From Limnomonas spitsbergensis (taxonomy: Eukaryota > Chlorophyta > Chlorophyceae > Chlamydomonadales): a stretch of 64,000 nucleotides of DNA. Position numbers and translations under genes: made by a program. The DNA is taken from contig JAYJMM010000099.1 in NCBI GenBank assembly GCA_037349105.1, forward strand, positions 3,139,501-3,203,500, given 5' to 3'. This document shows, one piece after another, positions 11,001 to 23,000 of this stretch (position 1 is its first letter; each line of letters begins with the position of its first letter). The notes below the pieces were generated by a model. The model worked only from the letters and a program-made list of their open reading frames with translations, was not told the DNA's origin and made no database searches.

Positions 11001-14000
11001 CGGGAGATGGAAGCAGGAGGGGGAAGGGAGGTGTAGACAGGGAGGGGAGGAGCAGGGAGTAGGGGAGGCGAGTAAGGGCAGGTGAACGGGAGGAGGTGAG
11101 AGATGACACGGGGGAGGTTATAATTGATTTAAGGATCTCTTAGGAATGAAAGAGGAGTTGTACAAGGTATTTCCTTTTTGCAAGTACGAGCAAGCCTCCC
11201 TGGCCCCTCGAGGGGACAGTAAGACAGCTTCCAGTGGTGGGAAGTCTGTGAGGCGAAGGAACCCTGAACCCCAGACTAGGTGGGGAGTCTGTGAGGCGGA
11301 GGTCGAGCTGTTTTAACGCGATGGGCAGGTGGATATGAGCGGGGGCAGTGAAGGTGGAAGTGGGGAGATGTATGCGGGAAGGAGGAAGCAGGGGAGAAGG
11401 CGATGCCTGTTAGGGTGGTGGGAAAGTGGGGAGATGTATGCGGGAAGGAGGAAGCAGGGGAGAAGGCGATGCCTGTTAGGGTGGTGGGAAAGTGGGGAGA
11501 TGTATGCGGGAAGGAGGAAGCAGGGGAGAAGGCGATGCCTGTTAGGGTGGTGGGAAAGTGGGGAGATGTATGCGGGAAGGAGGAAGCAGGGGAGAAGGCG
11601 ATGCCTGTTAGGGTGGTGGGAAAGTGGGGAGATGTATGCGGGAAGGAGGAAGCAGGGGAGAAGGCGATGCCTGTTAGGGTGGTGGGAAAGTGGGGAGATG
11701 TATGCGGGAAGGAGGAAGCAGGGGAGAAGGCGATGCCTGTTAGGGTGGTGGGAAAGTGGGGAGATGTATGCGGGAAGGAGGAAGCAGGGGAGAAGGCGAT
11801 GCCTGTTAGGGTGGTGGGAAAGTGGGGAGATGTATGCGGGAAGGAGGAAGCAGGGGAGAAGGCGATGCCTGTTAGGGTGGTGGGAAAGTGGGGAGATGTA
11901 TGCGGGAAGGAGGAAGCAGGGGAGAAGGCGATGCCTGTTAGGGTGGTGGGAAAGTGGGGAGATGTATGCGGGAAGGAGGAAGCAGGGGAGAAGGCGATGC
12001 CTGTTAGGGTGGTGGGAAAGTGGGGAGATGTATGCGGGAAGGAGGAAGCAGGGGAGAAGGCGATGCCTGTTAGGGTGGTGGGAAAGTGGGGAGATGTATG
12101 CGGGAAGGAGGAAGCAGGGGAGAAGGCGATGCCTGTTAGGGTGGTGGGAAAGTGGGGAGATGTATGCGGGAAGGAGGAAGCAGGGGAGAAGGCGATGCCT
12201 GTTAGGGTGGTGGGAAAGTGGGGAGATGTATGCGGGAAGGAGGAAGCAGGGGAGAAGGCGATGCCTGTTAGGGTGGTGGGAAAGTGGGGAGATGTATGCG
12301 GGAAGGAGGAAGCAGGGGAGAAGGCGATGCCTGTTAGGGTGGTGGGAAAGTGGGGAGATGTATGCGGGAAGGAGGAAGCAGGGGAGAAGGCGATGCCTGT
12401 TAGGGTGGTGGGAAAGTGGGGAGATGTATGCGGGAAGGAGGAAGCAGGGGAGAAGGCGATGCCTGTTAGGGTGGTGGGAAAGTGGGGAGATGTATGCGGG
12501 AAGGAGGAAGCAGGGGAGAAGGCGATGCCTGTTAGGGTGGTGGGAAAGTGGGGAGATGTATGCGGGAAGGAGGAAGCAGGGGAGAAGGCGATGCCTGTTA
12601 GGGTGGTGGGAAAGTGGGGAGATGTATGCGGGAAGGAGGAAGCAGGGGAGAAGGCGATGCCTGTTAGGGTGGTGGGAAAGTGGGGAGATGTATGCGGGAA
12701 GGAGGAAGCAGGGGAGAAGGCGATGCCTGTTAGGGTGGTGGGAAAGTGGGGAGATGTATGCGGGAAGGAGGAAGCAGGGGAGAAGGCGATGCCTGTTAGG
12801 GTGGTGGGAAAGTGGGGAGATGTATGCGGGAAGGAGGAAGCAGGGGAGAAGGCGATGCCTGTTAGGGTGGTGGGAAAGTGGGGAGATGTATGCGGGAAGG
12901 AGGAAGCAGGGGAGAAGGCGATGCCTGTTAGGGTGGTGGGAAAGTGGGGAGATGTATGCGGGAAGGAGGAAGCAGGGGAGAAGGCGATGCCTGTTAGGGT
13001 GGTGGGAAAGTGGGGAGATGTATGCGGGAAGGAGGAAGCAGGGGAGAAGGCGATGCCTGTTAGGGTGGTGGGAAAGTGGGGAGATGTATGCGGGAAGGAG
13101 GAAGCAGGGGAGAAGGCGATGCCTGTTAGGGTGGTGGGAAAGTGGGGAGATGTATGCGGGAAGGAGGAAGCAGGGGAGAAGGCGATGCCTGTTAGGGTGG
13201 TGGGAAAGTGGGGAGATGTATGCGGGAAGGAGGAAGCAGGGGAGAAGGCGATGCCTGTTAGGGTGGTGGGAAAGTGGGGAGATGTATGCGGGAAGGAGGA
13301 AGCAGGGGAGAAGGCGATGCCTGTTAGGGTGGTGGGAAAGTGGGGAGATGTATGCGGGAAGGAGGAAGCAGGGGAGAAGGCGATGCCTGTTAGGGTGGTG
13401 GGAAAGTGGGGAGATGTATGCGGGAAGGAGGAAGCAGGGGAGAAGGCGATGCCTGTTAGGGTGGTGGGAAAGTGGGGAGATGTATGCGGGAAGGAGGAAG
13501 CAGGGGAGAAGGCGATGCCTGTTAGGGTGGTGGGAAAGTGGGGAGATGTATGCGGGAAGGAGGAAGCAGGGGAGAAGGCGATGCCTGTTAGGGTGGTGGG
13601 AAAGTGGGGAGATGTATGCGGGAAGGAGGAAGCAGGGGAGAAGGCGATGCCTGTTAGGGTGGTGGGAAAGTGGGGAGATGTATGCGGGAAGGAGGAAGCA
13701 GGGGAGAAGGCGATGCCTGTTAGGGTGGTGGGAAAGTGGGGAGATGTATGCGGGAAGGAGGAAGCAGGGGAGAAGGCGATGCCTGTTAGGGTGGTGGGAA
13801 AGTGGGGAGATGTATGCGGGAAGGAGGAAGCAGGGGAGAAGGCGATGCCTGTTAGGGTGGTGGGAAAGTGGGGAGATGTATGCGGGAAGGAGGAAGCAGG
13901 GGAGAAGGCGATGCCTGTTAGGGTGGTGGGAAAGTGGGGAGATGTATGCGGGAAGGAGGAAGCAGGGGAGAAGGCGATGCCTGTTAGGGTGGTGGGAAAG

Positions 14001-17000
14001 TGGGGAGATGTATGCGGGAAGGAGGAAGCAGGGGAGAAGGCGATGCCTGTTAGGGTGGTGGGAAAGTGGGGAGATGTATGCGGGAAGGAGGAAGCAGGGG
14101 AGAAGGCGATGCCTGTTAGGGTGGTGGGAAAGTGGGGAGATGTATGCGGGAAGGAGGAAGCAGGGGAGAAGGCGATGCCTGTTAGGGTGGTGGGAAAGTG
14201 GGGAGATGTATGCGGGAAGGAGGAAGCAGGGGAGAAGGCGATGCCTGTTAGGGTGGTGGGAAAGTGGGGAGATGTATGCGGGAAGGAGGAAGCAGGGGAG
14301 AAGGCGATGCCTGTTAGGGTGGTGGGAAAGTGGGGAGATGTATGCGGGAAGGAGGAAGCAGGGGAGAAGGCGATGCCTGTTAGGGTGGTGGGAAAGTGGG
14401 GAGATGTATGCGGGAAGGAGGAAGCAGGGGAGAAGGCGATGCCTGTTAGGGTGGTGGGAAAGTGGGGAGATGTATGCGGGAAGGAGGAAGCAGGGGAGAA
14501 GGCGATGCCTGTTAGGGTGGTGGGAAAGTGGGGAGATGTATGCGGGAAGGAGGAAGCAGGGGAGAAGGCGATGCCTGTTAGGGTGGTGGGAAAGTGGGGA
14601 GATGTATGCGGGAAGGAGGAAGCAGGGGAGAAGGCGATGCCTGTTAGGGTGGTGGGAAAGTGGGGAGATGTATGCGGGAAGGAGGAAGCAGGGGAGAAGG
14701 CGATGCCTGTTAGGGTGGTGGGAAAGTGGGGAGATGTATGCGGGAAGGAGGAAGCAGGGGAGAAGGCGATGCCTGTTAGGGTGGTGGGAAAGTGGGGAGA
14801 TGTATGCGGGAAGGAGGAAGCAGGGGAGAAGGCGATGCCTGTTAGGGTGGTGGGAAAGTGGGGAGATGTATGCGGGAAGGAGGAAGCAGGGGAGAAGGCG
14901 ATGCCTGTTAGGGTGGTGGGAAAGTGGGGAGATGTATGCGGGAAGGAGGAAGCAGGGGAGAAGGCGATGCCTGTTAGGGTGGTGGGAAAGTGGGGAGATG
15001 TATGCGGGAAGGAGGAAGCAGGGGAGAAGGCGATGCCTGTTAGGGTGGTGGGAAAGTGGGGAGATGTATGCGGGAAGGAGGAAGCAGGGGAGAAGGCGAT
15101 GCCTGTTAGGGTGGTGGGAAAGTGGGGAGATGTATGCGGGAAGGAGGAAGCAGGGGAGAAGGCGATGCCTGTTAGGGTGGTGGGAAAGTGGGGAGATGTA
15201 TGCGGGAAGGAGGAAGCAGGGGAGAAGGCGATGCCTGTTAGGGTGGTGGGGAAAGTGGGGAGATGTATGCGGGAAGGAGGAAGCAGGGGAGAAGGCGATG
15301 CCTGTTAGGGTGGTGGGAAAGTGGGGAGATGTATGCGGGAAGGAGGAAGCAGGGGAGAAGGCGATGCCTGTTAGGGTGGTGGGAAAGTGGGGAGATGTAT
15401 GCGGGAAGGAGGAAGCAGGGGAGAAGGCGATGCCTGTTAGGGTGGTGGGAAAGTGGGAGATGTATGCGGGAAGGAGGAAGCAGGGGAGAAGGCGATGCCT
15501 GTTAGGGTGGTGGGAAAGTGGGGAGATGTATGCGGGAAGGAGGAAGCAGGGGAGAAGGCGATGCCTGTTAGGGTGGTGGGAAAGTGGGGAGATGTATGCG
15601 GGAAGGAGGAAGCAGGGGAGAAGGCGATGCCTGTTAGGGTGGTGGGAAAGTGGGGAGATGTATGCGGGAAGGAGGAAGCAGGGGAGAAGGCGATGCCTGT
15701 TAGGGTGGTGGGAAAGTGGGGAGATGTATGCGGGAAGGAGGAAGCAGGGAGAAGGCGATGCCTGTTAGGGTGGTGGGAAAGTGGGGAGATGTATGCGGGA
15801 AGGCGGAAGCAGGGGAGAAGGCGATGCCTGTTAGGGTGGTGGGAAAGTGGGGAGATGTATGCGGGAAGGAGGAAGCAGGGGAGAAGGCGATGCCTGTTAG
15901 GGTGGTGGGAAAGTGGGGAGATGTATGCGGGAAGGAGGAAGCAGGGGAGAAGGCGATGCCTGTTAGGGTGGTGGGAAAGTGGGGAGATGTATGCGGGAAG
16001 GAGGAAGCAGGGGAGAAGGCGATGCCTGTTAGGGTGGTGGGAAAGTGGGGAGATGTATGCGGGAAGGAGGAAGCAGGGGAGAAGGCGATGCCTGTTAGGG
16101 TGGTGGGAAAGTGGGGAGATGTATGCGGGAAGGAGGAAGCAGGGGAGAAGGCGATGCCTGTTAGGGTGGTGGGAAAGTGGGGAGATGTATGCGGGAAGGA
16201 GGAAGCAGGGGAGAAGGCGATGCCTGTTAGGGTGGTGGGAAAGTGGGGAGATTGCAAGGGGCAGGATATTGTGGGGAGTGTGGAAGGGGTGGGTTCGCTC
16301 CCAAAACCTCCTGGGGGTAGGGGTCCTGGGGGTAGGAGGTGCGACGAGGTGTCTGGGGGGGACGTTAACCCTGAACCCTGGACCCTACAGCATTTGCCCT
16401 ATACCTGTAGCCTTAACCCTAAGCCAAAACCCTTTACTCTATACTCATGATTATGAACCCTCAGCCCTTCACCCTAATCTCTAAACTCTCAACTATGACC
16501 TGAGTGTGGGAGGTCCCGCGTTATAACCCGATACCCCTCTCTTACTCCCTGCTCTCGCCCCTCCCCCTGCTCTCGTGGAGGTTTGGCGTTGGGAGTGAGA
16601 CGGGGTGTTCACCATAAAAAATGAAACATAAGCCCCCGCCCCCCACCTGTGTTAATCCAAAGAAATGAAAGATACAATCCTTTTGATCCCTCCCTGACCC
16701 CCTCCCCTCCCCTCCCCTCCTTGCTCATCCAACGCCATTCATTGTGCCCCTGGGTTTCAAACCGGACAGCTTGAGCTTTTCCGTTTCTGGCATTGTCCTT
16801 GAACCTGAAAACCCTTTTCTGTCCCGTAGGGTTTTAGACCGGACACAGCCTCAGCTTCTCCCTCTCTGGCGGTCAAAGGACAAGGCCTGAGTCTGGCCTT
16901 GTCCTTTAACCCGGAACCCCTTTCTGCCCCTTCGGGTTTCAAACAGGACAGCTTCAGCTTCTCACTCCCTGACCCCATCCTCCAACCCTGTACCCTGAAC

Positions 17001-20000
17001 CCTTTTCTTACCTGCAGGGCTTTGAACCATACCATATCACCCTCCCTCTCCCCCACACCTGCCTTTTTCATCCCTTTTTGAACTCCTAAACCCTCCCTCT
17101 CAGCAGGGCTTCAAATCAGACAGCATCATCTTCTCCCTCCCGTACACCTGCATTTCAACTATTATTTTAATTGTAATCCCTCCCTCTCTAAAATTATTAA
17201 ATTTTTATCATCAAATAATTTTATTAAAATCCCTCCATTTGTAAAATTCATGAATTATGTTAACTGATTTAATGATCCCATCTTCTCTGGAGGGCTTCAA
17301 ATCAGCTGGCATCGCCTTATCCCTCTCCGAAACCTGGTTTCCTCATCCAGGAACCTGTCTTCCCCCTCCCTGAAACCTGTTTCTGCCAACTGTCTTAAAA
17401 CCCCTAAACTCTCCATGTCTGTAGGGCTTCAAACCTGACGGCATCACCTTCTCCGCCCTCATTGGAGCCTATGAGAAGGGGGGGCAGTGGATACGGGCCC
17501 TACGCGCACTAGATTCCATGCAGCAGCATGTGAGTGGACGTGCGTGCAAGAGAGGGTGGGTGGGTGGGTGGATGATTCAGCTACAATTCAGTTGCAACAC
17601 AGCTGCAAGTCAGCTACAAACCACGCCCCCATTGGAGCCTGTGAGAAGGGGTCACGGGCCCTGCGCGCACTAGACGCCATGCAGCAGCATGTGAGTGGAC
17701 GTGCGTGGGTGGGTGGGTGGGTGGGTGTGTGAGTGATTCAGCTACAATTCAGTTGCAGTACAGCTGCAAGTCAGCTGCAAGTCAGCTACCAACCACGCCC
17801 TCATTGGAGCCTGTGAGAAGGGGTTACGGGCCCTGCGCGCACTAGACGCCATACAGCAGCATGTGAGTGGGCATGCGTGGGTGGGTGGGTGGGTGAGTGA
17901 TTCAGCTACAATTCAGTTGCAGTACAGCTGCAAGTCAGCTGCAAGTCAGCTACCAACCACGCCCTCATTGGAGTCATTGAGAAGGGGGGGCAGTGGATAC
18001 AGGTCCCATGTGCACTAGATGCAATGCAACAGCATGCGAGTGGACATGAGTGGGTGGTTGATTCAGCTACAACACAGCTACAATACAGCTGCTAGTCGGC
18101 TACAATACAGCTACAATACAGCTGCAAGTCGGCTACAATACAGCTACAATACAGCTGCAAGTCAGCTACAATACAGCTGCAATTCGGCTACAATACAGCT
18201 ACAATACAGCTGCAAGTCAGCTACAATACAGCTACAAGTCAGCTGCAAGTCAGCTACAATACAGCTACAAGTTAGCTACAAGTCAGCTACAATACAGCTG
18301 CAAGTCAGCTACCAACCACGCCCTCATTGGAGCCAATGAGAAGGGGTTACGGGCCTTATGCACACTAGGCTTGTACCTCACACATAAGGACCTTGTGTGT
18401 GCAGGGCCGTCGAAGCTTGTACCTCACATATAAGGACCATGTTCTGTGTGCAGGGCCGTCTAAGCTTCTACCTCACATATAAGGAACATGTTGTGTGTGC
18501 AGGGCCGTCTAAGCTTGTACCTCACATAAAAGGACCATGTTGTGTGTGCAGGGCTGCCAGCCGGACGCCCCCATTTACAATAGCCTGCTGGACGTGTTGT
18601 GGCAGAGCGGCGTGATTCTGGCTCAGGCGCGGGCCATGCAGCTGTGGACACTGGCAAACCGCAATGGGCAGTTCAGGTGGGATGCCGGCTGGGGTGGTGG
18701 AGGGCTAGGCGGGGGGGGGGAGACTGGACTGGACTGTTCCTTGTGGAGGAGGGTATAGTACGGGCAGTTCAAGTGGGGAGCCGGGTGGGTAGGAGGGCTG
18801 GGGGGGCAGAAGGGGGTAGAAGGGGAGGGAGGCTGGGGCGTGAAGGGCAGGGCTGGACTGGGCTTGGCTGTGTAGGGGGATATTGAACAGGTAGTTTGGG
18901 TGGGGAGCCGGGTGGGGAGGAGGGCTGGGGCGTGGGGGGGATTCGACTGGAATGTGCTTGAAAAGGGCAGGGGGGAATGGAGTTCAAGTGGAATGTGTAA
19001 TTTAAGTGGGAGGTCGGGTGAGTCAGGTGAGGGGGTATGGAATAGGGTTAGGGCCTTGCGGGCTGGGCTTGGCTGGGGGCATGGAATGGGCAGTTATGGC
19101 TGGAGAGGGTGGACGGGGGAAGGGAGTGCTAGTGTATGGGGAACTGGGCGGGACTGGGCTTGGTGTCGGAGGGGGGTATGGAATAGGCAGTTGAGGAGTG
19201 GGATGCCGGATGGGGGAGGATTGGGGTGTGGAATGGGGTTTGGGCCGTGTGGGCTGGGGCCTTGCGGGCTGGAGAAGAGACCGAATGAGGCAGGAGGAGG
19301 CTTGGGGCAGAGAGCGCCTGCTTGTTGAGGGTCTGCTGGTAGGCGGCTTAAGCGCTGATGGTGCGCCCATTGTTACACGGTGTGTTATTTGGCGGTAGGG
19401 GTGGAGGAGGAGAGAGGTGATGGTGTCTACCCGAGGTTTGACTCGAGTGTCTTGACGCCCGAGCGTGCGCCCCACAGCCCGCAGCCCCACAGCCCGAGCG
19501 TGCGCCCCGCCCAGAGCCTTGCAGCCCGGAGCCAGCATCACGCAGTCCACAGTCCGCCTTTGTCTGTATGCATCCAGATCGCCTTCCCGCTCTAATTTGA
19601 CGTCCATGCGTGTGCCCAGTGCCATAACCAAACATCAATTTTGTCTTTAATTATAAATTGAAAACTTAATTACCGTAACAGTGATAATTTACCGCTCGGC
19701 TGCAGACAGTCTGCAGGACAACATACCTGCTCTCTTGCTTTGAATTGGATGCCCATGCGTGTGCCCCTCACCCTCCCCCGCCGCCCCTCCTCCTTTAAAC
19801 CCTGAACCCTAAACCCTAAACATGTAACCCTGAACCCTATACCTTAGGATCTACATCAATAGCCGCTCCGCAGCGGACAGCCTGCAGTACACGGCTCCCG
19901 CTTACACGCCCGGCGCCGTCTGTGTGACGGTCCTGCGCTGGCTGGCTGAGCTGCGCTGCCGGCTCTCCAAGGAGGGACCGGCGTCCTTCCGCGCCCGGTT

Positions 20001-23000
20001 GTCCCTGTCGCTGCAGCGCTCGCGCCAGCAGGTAGGGGAGCGGGGGGCTGGGCGACGAACGGATGGTCGCCGCATCTAGATCTGTTAGTGTTGGCCCGCC
20101 TTGCCTAGTTTAGGGTTGGGGGTTCAGGGTTGTAGGTTGTAGGGTTGGGGGTTCAGGGTTGTAGGTTGTAGGGTTGGGGGTTGGGGGTTGCAGAGTTTAG
20201 GGTTGGGGGTTGTAGGGTTTAGGGTTGGGGGTTGTAGGGTTCAGGGCTGGGGGTTCAGGGTTGCAGGGTTTAGGGTTGGGAGTTGTAGGGTTAAGGGTTG
20301 GGGGTTCAGGGTTTTCAGGGTCCCTCCCAGCAGGGACTGAGCAGCTGGGGCTTTCTGTGGGCCACCCTATGTTGCATGAATAAAATCATCATACAAATAA
20401 ATGCGTTTCATGAAACAGGGGCTTCAAACGAATTCATCCCTCGTTCCTGTCAGATGCAGCATCAGCCCGCCTCACTGGCTGTGTGTAAGGATCCTTGATT
20501 ATAATCTATATTATTTATAGTAATAATAGCCTGACGAGGACGATGAATTTGCATATAGGTCCCTTTGGACTAAATAGGTCCCTTAAACCTTGAACCCTAA
20601 ATAGGTCCCTTAAACCTTGAACCCTAAATAGGTCCCTTAAACCTTGAACCCTAAATAGGTCCCTTAAACCTTGAACCCTAAATAGGTCCCTTAAACCTTG
20701 AACCCTAAATAGGTCCCTTAAACCTTGAACCCTAAATAGGTCAGAACGCTTCCCTTGCTGTTCAGTCCTGATCAGGTTGCAGGTTACCGAATTGTTATCC
20801 AGTCGTTCTTACTTTCCAATTCGAATTGGTTGAGATGTCCTCGCACCAAGTCTGGGCAGCAGCAACAGAGCAGCACGTCACTGTGTCGCTCCCTCATCAC
20901 CACACTCCTATGAATAATAAAAGTAGTTTGAAACTTTTTCCCCCTCCATGTGCTCCCCTCCGCCGTCCCCCTCCCAGGTGCAGCATCAGTCCGCCTCTCT
21001 GGCCATGTCCTCGCAGCAGGGCCCCAGCGGCAACAGGGGGTCGCCGCTCTCGCTCTCGCACTCCTTCTCCACTGACCTTGGATACATTGGTGGCGGCGGC
21101 GGCGGGGGAGGCGCGACTGGGAGCGGAGCTGGCGGCGGCGGAAGCGGTAACAGAGGAGGAGCAGGCGGAGCTGTAGGCGGCGGAGGAAGTACGAGCGGGG
21201 GCACGTTGCCGTCATGCGAGGCACTTTCCTCGATGCTCGCCGGCAGCGGCTCCCCTTTCGTGGTCCAAGTGCTGGACGGAGCAGTCATCATGGAGGCACC
21301 GTCACAGGTAGGCCCTAAAACCTGGACCTGACCCTAAACTTGAAACCTGAGACCCTAAATCCTTAACCTGAGACCCTAAACCACAAACCATAAACCACAA
21401 ACCATAAACCTGAGACCCTTAATCCTAAACCTGAGACCCTACACCCTGATTCTTGAACCCTTTCGTGGTCCAAGTGCTAGACGGAGCAGTCATCAGTGAG
21501 AACGCGTCACAGGTAAGCCCTAAAACTTCAACCCTTCACCCTTGATCTTGAACCTGAAACCCCAAACCCTTTCGTGGTCCAAGTGCTGGACGGAGCGATG
21601 ATCATGGAGGCCCTGTCACAGGTAAGCCCTAAAACCCGAAATCCGTAACCCTGATACAGGGAAGCCCTGGACCCTTAATCCTTAACCTCGTCGCAGGTAA
21701 GACTTTAAAACCCTAAAACCCTTCACAGATTAACCTCAAACCATAAAACCCGTAAGGGGGTGATATATGCCCATCTCCATACTTTGTGGACTGCTGTTGT
21801 TTCTGAGGAGCGTACTGCTGGTGAGAGCTACCTGATGGGAGCATACCTGGTGGCGTACCGGCCGGGGCCGAGGGGGCCAGCCGGCCGGTGTCCGGCTCAG
21901 TGCTACCTGGTTGCGTACTGACCGGGTGGGGGCCGGGACCAGGGGGCGGCCGGGGCCGGGGGGGCCAGCCGGCTGGTGTCCGGCTCAGTGCTACCTGGTG
22001 GTGCACCTTTGAATTCCACGACGACGCTGCGTCGTTCTTCATCCCTCGCATCTCCATGCGGCGCTTTTATTCACTTTTCCTGACGAGGCCCCTGTGTGCG
22101 TTTCACCGCAGGCCACTGTGAACTGGTTGCGGTCTCCGGAGGCTTCGGAGCTGGTCTTCCTTGCGCAGGTGGGTTTGGGCGGAAGCTGAGCCAGTTGGCA
22201 TCAGGGTTTAGATTGGGGATAAGCTAGACAGGAGGGTGCTTGTGAGGCATTTTTGGCTGAGGTCCCCGGAGGCGTGAGAGCTGGTCTTCCTTGCACAGGT
22301 GGGTAGGGCACCGGTGGCTAGGGTTTAAGGTTTGGCAAAAGCTGAGCAGGGGGGCTTCAGGGTTTGGGGTTGAGCGAAAGATGGACAGGGGGTCACTCGT
22401 GAGGCACTTGTCAGCTGAGGATCCCGGAGACTTGAGAGCTGGTCTTCCTTGCACAGGTGGGTAGGTCACCGGTGGCTAGGGTTAGGGGTTTAGATTTGGG
22501 CGGAAGCTGAGCAGGGGGGGGAAGGGGGGGGCAAAAGCTGGACAGGGGGAGTTGTGAGTTACTACCTTGTAGTCCCAGGAGGCTTCCGAGCTGGCCTTTC
22601 TAGGACAGGTGGGCACCGGTGGGTTGGAGAGGATTGGGCTCTGGAGATGTTGATCTGCGCAACTGCTAATTGTCGATTTTCCGGGACCGACCGCCATTCA
22701 CCCCTCTTCTCCCGTTCGAAACCAGGGCAACTACGTGAAGAAGATGACGCAGGACATGTTGATCTGCTAACCGCCGATTTGCTGGGACCAACCGCCATCC
22801 GCCCCTCTTCTCCCCTTCAAACACAGGGCAACTACTTGAAGAAGATGACGCAGGAGATGTTGATCTGTGAGGACGGAGCCGTGGCATCTCGCTGCTACGA
22901 GGCCTTTTCGGCGGTGCGGAGGTGCGCAAAGCGTACCATGTTAAATGTGCCTCCTTTGCATGTGTATGTGTGCGCAGTGATGACTATGTTGAATGGGCCT

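Noticed and set aside
11329..16484. Open frames of 1479, 1301 and 343 codons
   Set aside because: They come entirely from a 66-bp minisatellite whose unit length is divisible by three. Two different frames are open at once and the peptide repeats every 22 residues. The region lies between two PPR exons.
20784..21331. Alternative frames over the Gly-rich exon (Arg-rich minus frame, other plus frame)
   Set aside because: Shadows of PPR-cyclin exon 12. Only the chosen frame joins its neighbours in phase.
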